Positions 44,335 through 53,327 of a stretch of 64,000 nucleotides of DNA are shown here, one piece after another. Each line of letters begins with the position of its first letter. The stretch's first letter is position 1. The DNA is from Microbacterium nymphoidis (GTDB lineage: Bacteria; Actinomycetota; Actinomycetes; Actinomycetales; Microbacteriaceae): contig NZ_JAJNOD010000002.1 in assembly GCF_021044885.1 (NCBI RefSeq), positions 434,001 through 498,000 on the forward strand. Direction: 5' to 3'. Made by a program: the position numbers and the translations under genes. The notes below the pieces were generated by a model. It was not told where the DNA came from and searched no databases. It saw nothing but the letters and a program-made list of their open reading frames with translations.

Positions 44335-45434
44335 GCGCCGACATCGTCATCGGGATGAACGCCGCCGACCTGCCCACGCCGGTGCTGGTGGTCGATGCCG
44401 CGGTACTTCGCCGCAACCTCGCGGAGATGGCCGCGCACACGGCCGCTCTCGACGTCGCCCTGCGTCCGCACTGGAAGACGACGAAGTCAGCGGAAGTGGC
44501 GCGGCTGCAGCTGGAGGCCGGAGCTGTGGGGCACACCGCGGCGACGGTGGCCGAGCTGACCGCGCTGGCCAGTGGGGTGTCACCGTCGGTGTTCCTGGCC
44601 TATCCGCCGGTGGGACGGTTTCGTGTGGCAGCGGTGATCCAGGCGTCGCGCACCGCCGAGGTCATCGTGGGCGCAGACTCGGTCGACGCCGTGCGGGAGC
44701 TGTCGGAGGCAGCCGTAGCCGCGGGCATCGTGATCCCCATCCGCCTGGACATCGACACTGGGCTGCGCCGGACCGGCGTGGCCCCCGATGGCGCTGTCGC
44801 CGCCGCCCGGGCCATCGCGGCGACTCCCGGCTTGCGACTGGACGGGGTCTGGACGCATGAGGGGCAGGTCCAGGCGGCGGGCACCGACCCCGTCGAGCGA
44901 CGCCGCCGCGGCGTTCACGCGGGCGAGACGCTGGTGGCGACGGCCGACGCGATCCGTGCCGATGGGCATGAGGTGACGAGCGTATCGGTCGGATCCACCC
45001 CCGGAGTGCGCTCGGCGCCGACCGTGCCCGGCATCACCGAGGCGCGCCCGGGCACCTATGCCCTCGGTGACGAGAACCAGGTGCACATCGGGACGATGTC
45101 GCCGGAAGACGTCGCCGTCTCGGTGCACAGCCGGGTGGTCAGCACCCGGCCCGCCGAATGGGCCATCATCGATGCCGGCATCAAGGCGATGAGCAGCGAT
45201 GGCAGCATGCACGGCGATGGACGCATCGGCACGGTGGTGTCGGCCGGCGGCGGCGTGGTGGCCACCGGCCACGAAGAACACGGGTTCCTGCGGGGCGCAG
45301 ACGATCCGCGCGTGGGAGACATCGTGAGGATCCGGCCGAACCATGCGTGCGGTGCCGTGAACATGCACCACCGGATCGTCGTCATGGAGGACGACGTCGT
45401 CACCGGGCTGTGGCCGGTCCTCGCCCGGCACTGA
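44331..45434 (+). CDS. PLP lyase/aldolase of the D-threonine aldolase / D-serine (D-glucosaminate) dehydratase family
   Basis: This 367-residue enzyme has the alanine-racemase-like barrel. LRPHWKTTKS at about residues 44-53 carries the PLP lysine. The C-terminal D-serine dehydratase-like domain has the metal site RIRPNHACGAVNMHH at about 336-350, with the His and Cys ligands. Family members cleave or dehydrate D-configured beta-hydroxy amino acids: D-threonine, D-serine, hydroxyaspartate or D-glucosaminate. In this operon, which has a D-aminoacylase upstream and RidA downstream, elimination from a 2-amino-2-deoxy-aldonate or D-hydroxy amino acid is the best guess. It overlaps the importer ATPase by 4 bp. 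Confidence 0.85.
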   Translation: MSADIVIGMNAADLPTPVLVVDAAVLRRNLAEMAAHTAALDVALRPHWKTTKSAEVARLQLEAGAVGHTAATVAELTALASGVSPSVFLAYPPVGRFRVAAVIQASRTAEVIVGADSVDAVRELSEAAVAAGIVIPIRLDIDTGLRRTGVAPDGAVAAARAIAATPGLRLDGVWTHEGQVQAAGTDPVERRRRGVHAGETLVATADAIRADGHEVTSVSVGSTPGVRSAPTVPGITEARPGTYALGDENQVHIGTMSPEDVAVSVHSRVVSTRPAEWAIIDAGIKAMSSDGSMHGDGRIGTVVSAGGGVVATGHEEHGFLRGADDPRVGDIVRIRPNHACGAVNMHHRIVVMEDDVVTGLWPVLARH

Positions 45435-45496
45435 CCCCCGGCGACGACCACATTCCGAGAAGACGACCACCAGATTCAGAGAAGAGGAGAACGAAG

Positions 45497-45874
45497 ATGA
45501 GCAGGACCAAGATCGTGACCGAGCAGGCACCCCCGCCCGCGGGGCCGTACTCGCAGGCCGTCGTGGCCGGGGACCTGGCGTTCCTCGCGGGCCAGGGTCC
45601 TTTCGACGAACACGGGCAGCGCGTCGGCGAGACGTTCGCCGATCAGGTGCACCGCACCTTCCAGAATCTGGAGACCGTGGCCCAGGCAGCCGGATCCTCC
45701 CTGCATCGCGCGGTGCGGATCGGTGTATACCTGCGCAATCTGGACGACTTCGCCGAGTTCAATGAGCTGGCGAAGGAGTACCTGATCGAGCCGTTTCCCG
45801 CGCGCACCACTATCGAGGCGGCCCTGCGCGGCTTCGACATCGAGATCGATGCTGTCGTCTCCGTGACGGGCTGA
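45497..45874 (+). CDS. RidA family enamine/imine deaminase
   Basis: This 125-residue RidA (YjgF/YER057c/UK114) protein forms trimers in its family. GPYSQAVVAGDLAFLAGQ (about 16-33), RTFQNLETVAQAAGSSL (about 54-70) and PARTTIEAAL (about 105-114, with the conserved Arg and Glu) are visible. RidA hydrolyses reactive enamines made by PLP dehydratases. Its place directly after the D-threonine aldolase/dehydratase-type gene supports an elimination reaction there. AGAGGAG lies about 8-14 bases before the ATG. It closes the operon. Confidence 0.93.
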   Translation: MSRTKIVTEQAPPPAGPYSQAVVAGDLAFLAGQGPFDEHGQRVGETFADQVHRTFQNLETVAQAAGSSLHRAVRIGVYLRNLDDFAEFNELAKEYLIEPFPARTTIEAALRGFDIEIDAVVSVTG

Positions 45875-45888
45875 GCCGCATCACCCGC

Positions 45889-46197
45889 TCACGGGTGCGG
45901 GTGAACCGGTGTCGCCGCGATGTCACCCACCACGGTGGTCCACGGCTCGGCCGTCCAGGCCACGACGACGCCGGCGTGCACGTACGGGTCCGCCCTGGCG
46001 AAGCGGCGAGCGTCGTCGAGGGCGTTGTCGCCCTGGAAGATGATGAGCCCCGTTGCGGGGACTTCGCCGACGGCGCCACCGACGAGCAGCTCTCCCCGTT
46101 GCGCCGCTTCCCAGGCGTAGGCCAGGTGAGCGGCCCGATGCGCTTCGCGGGAAGTGAGGTAGTCGTCGGCATACGTGTACTGGAGCACGGCGTGCAT
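45889..46197 (-). CDS. YciI family protein
   Basis: This 102-residue protein has the YciI ferredoxin-like fold: YTYADDYLTSREAHRAAHLAY at the start with the conserved His/Asp pair, then GELLVGGAVGE, LIIFQGDN and FARADPYVHAGVV. YciI-like domains can cleave or bind small chlorinated or aromatic compounds in a few studied cases, but most are unknown. It converges on the ridA operon with only 14 bp between, so its link to the pathway is uncertain. GAAAGG lies before the ATG. Confidence 0.82.
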   Translation of the reverse strand: MHAVLQYTYADDYLTSREAHRAAHLAYAWEAAQRGELLVGGAVGEVPATGLIIFQGDNALDDARRFARADPYVHAGVVVAWTAEPWTTVVGDIAATPVHPHP

Positions 46198-46264
46198 GGC
46201 TTGCCTTTCGTCGGCGGATCACCGGGTTTCGCGCCGGAGCGCGCGCGGTGATCTACTGGAGGTC

Positions 46265-46723
46265 ATGGTGACCATTGTGCCCGCGGATCTGACCGACACC
46301 CGAGTGATCGCGTTCCTGGAGGAGCACCTGCGCGACCTGGAGCCGACCGCTCCGGAGGAGAGCCGACACGCGCTGGATCTCACCGGGCTGCAGGCTCCGG
46401 GCGTGCGTGTCTGGACGGCCGTGGACGAGGACGCCGTTGTCGGCACGGTCGCTCTTGCGGCCCTCGAAGAGGGCCACGAAGAGCTCAAGAGCATGCGCTC
46501 GGACCCTGCTCGCCGGGGGCAGGGCATCGGACGTGCTCTGCTGGAGTTCGCGCTGGACGATGCCCGCAGCCGCGGCGTCAGCACCGTGTCACTGGAGACG
46601 GGCAGCGACGACTTCTTCGTCGCCGCGCGTTCGATGTACATGCGTGCCGGGTTCCGCGAGTGCGGTCCGTTCGGCAGCTACCGGGACGACCCGAACAGCG
46701 TCTACCTCACGCGCGAGATCTGA
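46265..46723 (+). CDS. GNAT family N-acetyltransferase
   Basis: This 152-residue GNAT acetyltransferase has core strand VVGTVALAAL (about 55-64) and the acetyl-CoA loop RSDPARRGQGIGRALLEFAL (about 78-97), which is motif A (R/QxxGxG/A). SMYMRAGFRECGPFGSY is the C-terminal motif B region. It transfers acetyl groups to an unknown amine or peptide N-terminus. The ATG at 46265 has GGAGG immediately upstream. It is divergent from the YciI gene. Confidence 0.88.
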   Translation: MVTIVPADLTDTRVIAFLEEHLRDLEPTAPEESRHALDLTGLQAPGVRVWTAVDEDAVVGTVALAALEEGHEELKSMRSDPARRGQGIGRALLEFALDDARSRGVSTVSLETGSDDFFVAARSMYMRAGFRECGPFGSYRDDPNSVYLTREI

Positions 46724-46793
46724 GGGGGAGTTTCGCCCCCGTCCGGGTGGCCGCCGCGGGTGATCCGCGGATCTTGGGGCGTTGCGCAGCGTC

Positions 46794-47285
46794 CTAGCGC
46801 CGACGGCGCAGCGCCTTCATGTCAGCTTTCGGGAGCCCCAGCGCTCGTAGCTCATCCCATCGAAGCGAGATCGTCTGCAGGCGCTCGACATTCAGCGTCT
46901 CCGCTCCCCTCGGGATTCTCTGCCGGAGGGAAAGGCCGGCTTTCACGGCGCCGGCGAGTGCTGCGACGAGTGTTGAGACGAGGGCGGCGATGGCGATGTT
47001 GGAGCCGTCACGAACGAGGTCGTTGAAGGACAGCTCGCCGCCCCGGAAGAGCCAGAAGTAGCCCAGCACGCCGGCCATGCCGAACGCCGCCAGGGCGATG
47101 ACGCCGAAGATCACGGCGCGGCGCGCACGCCTGAGCCGCTCGTGTCGCACGATGAGACGCGATCCGCGCTCGGCTTCCGCTAGTTCCTGGGCCGGCTGTT
47201 GCAGGATCTCGACCGAAGGGTTGTGTCCGACGATCTCGGTGATCGTCGAGTTCACGATGTCGCCGCCCGCTGAGATGTCGCGCAT
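46794..47285 (-). CDS. Two-helix membrane protein of unknown function
   Basis: I do not recognise a family for this 163-residue protein. It begins with a short Gly/Asp/Asn-rich segment (ISAGGDIVNSTITEI at about 4-18), then a charged helical stretch, two membrane helices (about 58-80 and 96-117) and a basic tail ending KALRRRR. The N- and C-termini are probably cytoplasmic. GGDxxNSTI-like segments occur next to effector or sensor domains in some proteins, but this is a loose resemblance. ATG 47285 has GAGG upstream. It stands alone between the GNAT and luciferase-like genes. Confidence 0.6.
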   Translation of the reverse strand: MRDISAGGDIVNSTITEIVGHNPSVEILQQPAQELAEAERGSRLIVRHERLRRARRAVIFGVIALAAFGMAGVLGYFWLFRGGELSFNDLVRDGSNIAIAALVSTLVAALAGAVKAGLSLRQRIPRGAETLNVERLQTISLRWDELRALGLPKADMKALRRRR

Positions 47286-47423
47286 CCATGCCTCATATCT
47301 GGTCGCCGTGTGCCCTGCGACGATAGTGGACCTGATGCGGCGTTGGTGCGACGAGGGGGGAGTTGTGGACAACGGGAGGGGTCGCGGGAGGGCGGAGGAG
47401 CACCTCTCGCCGGCGTCGCGTCC

Positions 47424-47456
47424 GTGGTCCCCGGGCGGACGTCGCCCAGGGACCAC
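47424..47456 (-). terminator. Hairpin after the luciferase-like gene
   Basis: GTGGTCCC (47424-47431) pairs with GGGACCAC (47449-47456), extended by GGGCG/CGCCC inside. It lies just past the stop of the minus-strand LLM gene. Confidence 0.6.
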
Positions 47457-47461
47457 GTGGG

Positions 47462-48484
47462 TCAGCGCCAGCCGAGGGCGGGCGCGACGTCGCGGATGAT
47501 CGACTCGATCACATGGGTGTTGTATGCGACGCCGAGCTGGTTGGGAACCGTGAGCAGGAGGGTGTCCGCGGCGGCGATCGCCTCGTCCTCTGCGAGCTCG
47601 GCGATCAGCGTCTCCGGCTCGGCCGCGTAGGAGCGACCGAAGATGGCCTGCCCCGAGTCGATGTAGCCGATCTGGTCGTTCTTCTCGCGGTTGAGGCCGA
47701 AGTAGCGGTGATCCTCCGGGGTGGTGAGCGCGAAGATGGAGCGGCTCACCGAGACGCGAGGCGTGCGCTCGTGCCCCGCCTCCTTCCACGCATCGCGGAA
47801 GAGCTCGATCTGACGGCGCTGCTGCACGTGGAACGGCTCGTCGGATTCGTGGTCCTTGAGGGTGGAGCTCATCAGGTTCATACCGGCGCGCGCGGCCCAC
47901 TCCGCCGTGGCGTTGGAGCCGGCTCCCCACCAGATGCGATCGCGCAGACCCGGGGACTGGGGCTGGATACCCAGCGGGCCGCCGTGCGGGTTCGGGAACA
48001 TCGGTCGGGGGTTCGGCTCGGCGAAGCGCGCGCCGTCGATCACCTGCAGGAACACCTCGGTGTTCTGGCGCGCGACGTCGGCCATCGTCATGCCCTCCGG
48101 GGCGCCGTAGCCGAAGTGCTTCCAGCCGTCGATGACCTGTTCGGGTGAGCCACGGCTCACGCCCAGCTGCAGTCGGCCGTCGGAGATGAGATCGGCCGCC
48201 GCTGCATCCTCCGCCATGTAGAGCGGGTTCTCGTACCGCATGTCGATCACGCCGGTTCCGATCTCGATGCTCGAGGTCTTCGCACCGATCGCGGCCAGCA
48301 GGGGGAACGGGGATCCCAGCTGCTGAGCGTAGTGGTGCACCCGGAAGTACGCACCGTCCGCGCCGATCTCCTCAGCCGCGACCGCGAGGTCGATCGACTG
48401 GTGCAGCACGTCGGAGGCTGATCGCGTGCCGGAGTCGGGATGGTCGGTCCAGTGCCCGAACGACAGGAATCCGATGTTCTTCAT
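47462..48484 (-). CDS. LLM class flavin-dependent oxidoreductase
   Basis: This 340-residue bacterial-luciferase-like enzyme has an N-terminal strand NIGFLSFGHW (about 3-12) and GADGAYFRVHHYAQQ (about 42-56). The barrel segments IEIGTGVIDMRYENP and LQLGVSRGSPEQV follow, and an insertion WWGAGSNATAEWAA at about 185-198. It uses FMN or F420; neither substrate nor cofactor can be assigned. There is no clear ribosome-binding site before ATG 48484, and it lies 42 bp after the ABC permease gene in the same direction, so read-through is possible. Confidence 0.87.
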   Translation of the reverse strand: MKNIGFLSFGHWTDHPDSGTRSASDVLHQSIDLAVAAEEIGADGAYFRVHHYAQQLGSPFPLLAAIGAKTSSIEIGTGVIDMRYENPLYMAEDAAAADLISDGRLQLGVSRGSPEQVIDGWKHFGYGAPEGMTMADVARQNTEVFLQVIDGARFAEPNPRPMFPNPHGGPLGIQPQSPGLRDRIWWGAGSNATAEWAARAGMNLMSSTLKDHESDEPFHVQQRRQIELFRDAWKEAGHERTPRVSVSRSIFALTTPEDHRYFGLNREKNDQIGYIDSGQAIFGRSYAAEPETLIAELAEDEAIAAADTLLLTVPNQLGVAYNTHVIESIIRDVAPALGWR

Positions 48485-48526
48485 GGTCGATGCAACCGAA
48501 TGGATCTCGGCTTCATTCCCGATCCG

Positions 48527-49339
48527 TTAGCCGAGGCGAGTGATGATCCGCTCACGGCTGACCGAGCGCACCACGAGGGCGAACACGATCACGTCCACGA
48601 CCAGCAGCACGCCAGCCGCGATGAGTGCGACCCACAGGTCGAAGAGCATCAGGCCGGTCGCCTGGCCCACGATCAGCGCGAGGACGGGCAGGATCACCAG
48701 GACCGCCAGTCCCTGCGCCCCCTGCATCGTGGTGGATCGCCCCGACACCGCGACGATGAGGGTGATCGCCAGCACGGCCACCAGGGGCACGAGGAGCAGG
48801 ATGACGACGTACCAGGTGGCGGTGGGGAAGAACGCGCCGCCCATCACGGGCCCGCCGAGAACCGTGACCACGATCGTGTACATCACGAATGACGTCCAGG
48901 CGACGCCGACGGAGGGGATCAGGGACGCGATCACCTTGCCGAGCACCAGCTCCCGATCCGTGAGCGGGGTGTACAGCAGGCCCTCGATCGTTCGCCGTTC
49001 CTTCTCGCCGACGAACGCCGAGGCCGCAGTGACGGACGCCACGAGGATCGGAATGAGCAGGAACATCGGCGCCATGAAGAACACGATGACCGCGTAGATC
49101 ACCGTCTGCTGCGTGTTCAGCCCGTCTGGCACGAAACCGGCGGGAAGGTTCTCCAGAAACGGACGAACGCCGTTGATGGAGGACAGCAGTGCTGGGTTGC
49201 CGCCCAGCAGGATGACCGCCGAGGGGATGAGCACCACGAGGATCAGCGGCACCACGAGAATCGGCGCGAGGGCCTGCTTGTTGCGCATCACTTCGAGGAG
49301 GTCCTTGCGGACGAGAGTCAGCACCCGCTGGCGGTTCAT
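48527..49339 (-). CDS. ABC-2 type exporter permease
   Basis: This 270-residue membrane protein has six predicted helices, with the first after VRKDLLEVMRNKQALA (about 10-25), the standard start of ABC-2 permeases. SAFVGEKERRTIEGLLYTPL (about 107-126) is the conserved cytoplasmic loop (GEKExRTxExLLxxP) of NatB-like permeases. It pairs with the ATPase upstream, whose stop it overlaps by 4 bp. Such pairs export drugs, lipids, ions or peptides; the substrate is unknown. Confidence 0.9.
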   Translation of the reverse strand: MNRQRVLTLVRKDLLEVMRNKQALAPILVVPLILVVLIPSAVILLGGNPALLSSINGVRPFLENLPAGFVPDGLNTQQTVIYAVIVFFMAPMFLLIPILVASVTAASAFVGEKERRTIEGLLYTPLTDRELVLGKVIASLIPSVGVAWTSFVMYTIVVTVLGGPVMGGAFFPTATWYVVILLLVPLVAVLAITLIVAVSGRSTTMQGAQGLAVLVILPVLALIVGQATGLMLFDLWVALIAAGVLLVVDVIVFALVVRSVSRERIITRLG

Positions 49340-50286
49340 GCGACGGCCTTTCCGGAGTCGATCGAGCTGCGACGCGCATCATCGACCGTGGCGAAGTAGA
49401 GATCCTGCACGGTGGGCCGCTGGGGAACGGCCGCGTGGATGCGCACCCCTGCCGCGGCGAGCGCGGCGATTGCCCGCTCGGTGTCCGAATCCGAAGCGGC
49501 CTGCACCGCGATACCGGTGGGCGTCAGGGCCGCACCGGGAACGAGGGTGGCCGCGACGGCGGGGTCGCCGGCCACGTCGATGCGTACGGTGGTCGTCGGC
49601 CACCGGCGGGCGATGAGCTCGTCGATATCGCCCTGTGCCACCAGCGCTCCGCCGACCAGCACGCCCACGTCGGAGCAGAGGGCATCCAGCCCCGCCAGCT
49701 GATGTGTGCAGATCACCACGGTCAGTTCGGTATCGCGCATGAGGGTTGTGAGATCGGCGATGAGGTCCTCCGTCGCCTCCGGGTCCAGGCCTGCGGTGGG
49801 CTCGTCGAGGAACAGCAGGTGAGGGCGCGGCAGAAGAGCACGTCCCACGGCCAGTTTCTGGCGCATGCCCTTGCTGAACGAGCCGACGGCGGAGGAAGCA
49901 CGATCGCTCAGGGACATCATCTCCAGGACCTCGTCGGCACGGCGGCGCAGCTCGGAGCGGCGGAGGCCGTAGAAGCCGCCCCACACCTCCAGGTTCTCGC
50001 GAGCGGTCAGCGTGGCGTACAGCTCCGTATCCGTCTGCACCCCGATGCGCTCGCGGAGCCGGTCTGCATTCGTCGGCGTGAGCTGCTCGCCGAACACGGA
50101 GACGGTCCCGGCGGTGGGAGCGATCAGGCCGGTGATGAGTCGGAGGGTCGTGGTCTTCCCGGCCCCGTTCGGCCCGAGCAAGCCGTACGCACGCCCGGGT
50201 CGAACGTGGAGATCCAGCCCCCGCACCACGGTGCGCTCGCCGTACTTCTTTTCCAGCTTGCGTGTGGCGATGACGGTCTCGCTCAT
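49336..50286 (-). CDS. ABC exporter ATP-binding protein
   Basis: This 316-residue ATPase has Walker A GPNGAGKTTTL (about 38-48), signature SFSKGMRQKLAVGRAL (about 136-151), Walker B LLFLDEPTAGLDPEA (about 156-170) and a C-terminal regulatory tail. With the ABC-2 permease it forms an exporter. GGGAG precedes the ATG. Its promoter region has a -10 (TATAGT) inside an AT-rich 19-bp dyad, suggesting repression by a TetR- or MarR-type protein that is not encoded next to it. Confidence 0.93.
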   Translation of the reverse strand: MSETVIATRKLEKKYGERTVVRGLDLHVRPGRAYGLLGPNGAGKTTTLRLITGLIAPTAGTVSVFGEQLTPTNADRLRERIGVQTDTELYATLTARENLEVWGGFYGLRRSELRRRADEVLEMMSLSDRASSAVGSFSKGMRQKLAVGRALLPRPHLLFLDEPTAGLDPEATEDLIADLTTLMRDTELTVVICTHQLAGLDALCSDVGVLVGGALVAQGDIDELIARRWPTTTVRIDVAGDPAVAATLVPGAALTPTGIAVQAASDSDTERAIAALAAAGVRIHAAVPQRPTVQDLYFATVDDARRSSIDSGKAVA

Positions 50287-50305
50287 GGCCGGCTCCCTCG
50301 ATTTG

Positions 50306-50324
50306 GTTCTATTTCAACTATAAC
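50306..50324 (-). promoter_or_regulatory. Operator-like dyad over the -10 of the ABC exporter
   Basis: On the minus strand the 19 bp fit GTTnTAnTTnAAnTAnAAC, symmetric at every specified position. The -10 hexamer TATAGT (50322-50317) lies inside it. The stretch is much more AT-rich than its surroundings. Confidence 0.5.
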
Positions 50325-50385
50325 TAATCGAACGACGATGTCGATCGGGGTCACACGGGCCGTGACGGCTCCGGCTCGCGGGTAA

Positions 50386-51528
<1,143 letters not shown>

Positions 51529-51536
51529 GCCGTCAT

Positions 51537-51571
51537 CCGGTGAGGCGGGCGGCATTCGTCCGCCCCACCGG
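51537..51571 (+). terminator. Hairpin after asd
   Basis: CCGGTG (51537-51542) pairs with CACCGG (51566-51571) with a GGGCGG/CCGCCC-type inner stem. There is no long T-run. Confidence 0.55.
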
Positions 51572-51617
51572 CGCCTTCGTCATGCACACACTGGCAGAGC
51601 GAGGGTCAATCCCGGCC

Positions 51618-51623
51618 TAGACT
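51618..51623 (+). promoter_or_regulatory. -10 hexamer TAGACT, likely leaderless promoter of mqo
   Basis: TAGACT ends 6 bp before the GTG at 51630; no ribosome-binding site is present. Confidence 0.55.
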
Positions 51624-51629
51624 TGTCTG

Positions 51630-53087
51630 GTGACCGAAACCGTAGACGTCGTCCTCATCGGCGGTGGCGTGATGAGCGCCACCTTGGGCACCTTCCTCTC
51701 GGAGCTGCAGCCCGACTGGAAGATCACCGTCTTCGAGCGACTGAGCGAAGTCGCCGAGGAGAGCTCCAACGCCTGGAACAACGCCGGCACCGGACACTCC
51801 GCCCTGTGTGAGCTGAACTACATGCCCGAGGGCAAGGACGGGTCCCTCGACCCGGCCAAGGCCATCAGCATCAACGAGCAGTTCCAGCAGAGCCGCCAGC
51901 TGTGGTCCAGCCTGGTGGAGCGCGGGGTGCTGCACGATCCGTCCTCGTTCATCAACACGGCACCGCACATGACCTTCGTCCGTGGTGAGAAGGACGTGGA
52001 TTACCTCCGCCGCCGCTACGAGGTCCTCAAGGAGCAGCCGCTCTTCGAGGGCATCGAGTTCTCCACCGACTCGCGCGTGATCAACACGTGGGCGCCGCTG
52101 CTCATGCAGAAGCGCGTTGCGGGGGAGCCCTTCGCGGCCACCCGTGTGCCCAGCGGCACCGACGTGGACTTCGGTGAGGTCACGCGCCAGATGTTCGCCA
52201 ACCTGGTCGAGAAGGGCGCCACCCTCCAGACCAACACCGAGGTGAAGAGCCTCAAGCGCATGAAGGACGGCACCTGGCGCATCAGCTACCGCCGTTCGCT
52301 GGGCAAGACTCCCGGTGAGATCCGGGCGCGCTTCGTGTTCGTGGGCGCGGGCGGATGGGCGCTCAAGCTGCTCCAGAACTCGGGCATTCCCGAGATCAAG
52401 GGATACGGCTGCTTCCCCATCGGCGGCCAGTGGCTGATGACCAGCAACCCCGAGATCGTCGCCCAGCACCGGGCCAAGGTCTACTCGCAGGCTGCCGTCG
52501 GTGCGCCCCCCATGTCGGTGCCGCACCTGGACACCCGTGTGGTCAACGGCGAGACCAGCCTGCTGTTCGGCCCGTTCGCGACGTTCACGCCGAAGTTCCT
52601 GAAGAAGGGCCGGTTCACGGACATCGTCACGCAGGTGCGCTTCGGCAACCTGTTCTCCATGCTCAAGGTGGCCTTCACCAACTTCGGCCTGATCAAGTAC
52701 CTGGTGTCGGAGCTGGCGAAGAATCACCGACGCAAGGTGGAGAGCCTCCGCGAGTTCATGCCCACCGCGAAGGACTCCGACTGGAAGCTCCTGCAGGCCG
52801 GTCAGCGCGCTCAGGTGATGAAGGGCGGCAAGCTCCAGTTCGGTACCGAGGTGGTCGCCCACCAGGACGGATCGATCGCCGGTCTGCTCGGTGCCTCGCC
52901 CGGTGCTTCCACCGCCGTCTCGATCATGCTGGATCTGCTGAAGACGTGCTTCCCCGACCGCATCGAGGCGTGGCAGCCGGAGCTGAAGAAGCTGATCCCC
53001 AGCTACGGCGAGAAGCTCAACGGCAACCCGCAGGCGGCCGCCGCCGAGTTCGCCGCCACCGCCGAGACGCTGCGCCTCTCCGCCTGA
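51630..53087 (+). CDS. mqo: Malate:quinone oxidoreductase
   Basis: This 485-residue membrane-associated flavoprotein has the FAD loop VVLIGGGVMSATLGTFL at about residues 7-23. NAWNNAGTGHSALCELNY (about 48-65) and the C-terminal GLLGASPGASTAVSIML (about 429-445) are typical of Mqo. It oxidises malate to oxaloacetate and passes electrons to quinone, the main malate-oxidising route in many actinomycetes. The GTG start with TAGACT 6 bp upstream indicates a leaderless mRNA. Confidence 0.97.
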   Translation: MTETVDVVLIGGGVMSATLGTFLSELQPDWKITVFERLSEVAEESSNAWNNAGTGHSALCELNYMPEGKDGSLDPAKAISINEQFQQSRQLWSSLVERGVLHDPSSFINTAPHMTFVRGEKDVDYLRRRYEVLKEQPLFEGIEFSTDSRVINTWAPLLMQKRVAGEPFAATRVPSGTDVDFGEVTRQMFANLVEKGATLQTNTEVKSLKRMKDGTWRISYRRSLGKTPGEIRARFVFVGAGGWALKLLQNSGIPEIKGYGCFPIGGQWLMTSNPEIVAQHRAKVYSQAAVGAPPMSVPHLDTRVVNGETSLLFGPFATFTPKFLKKGRFTDIVTQVRFGNLFSMLKVAFTNFGLIKYLVSELAKNHRRKVESLREFMPTAKDSDWKLLQAGQRAQVMKGGKLQFGTEVVAHQDGSIAGLLGASPGASTAVSIMLDLLKTCFPDRIEAWQPELKKLIPSYGEKLNGNPQAAAAEFAATAETLRLSA

Positions 53088-53140
53088 CGCGCGCCCGTCG
53101 CGGGTGGTCTCACGATCTTCCGACATCGCGGCGCTGACAT

Positions 53141-53182
53141 GCAGTTCCTGAGACCACCGAACGGTGTGGTCTCAGGAACTGC
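53141..53182. repeat. Perfect 17-bp inverted repeat after mqo
   Basis: GCAGTTCCTGAGACCAC (53141-53157) is repeated inverted at 53166-53182 with an 8-base loop. Partial copies of the GGTCTCA motif lie at about 53105 and 53210. It can act as a terminator, but the extra copies suggest a dispersed repeat family. Confidence 0.85.
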
Positions 53183-53262
53183 TGCTGTCGGCGGGCATCG
53201 GCGCACTTTCTGAGACCGGCGGACGTCGGGCGCCGGCGGCTGCGACGGGTATCCGGCGGCTA

Positions 53263-53326
53263 GGTGTGGCGGCGGCTGCGTCTGACGGCGGCTCCGTCTG
53301 GCGGCGGGTACGTCTGGCGGCGGCTA
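53263..53326. repeat. 16-bp tandem repeat, 4 units, abutting a -10 box
   Basis: Units of the CGTCTGGCGGCGGCTA type start at 53263, 53279, 53295 and 53311. The array ends one base before the TAGGCT hexamer at 53328, so it occupies the -35 and upstream promoter region of the next gene. The gap 53088-53339 holds no gene. Confidence 0.8.
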
Positions 53327-53327
53327 G

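Noticed and set aside
29646..45874. Sialic acid utilisation (nan) locus
   Set aside because: A sialidase-like gene is present, but no N-acetylneuraminate lyase, ManNAc kinase, epimerase or TRAP/SatABCD transporter is seen.
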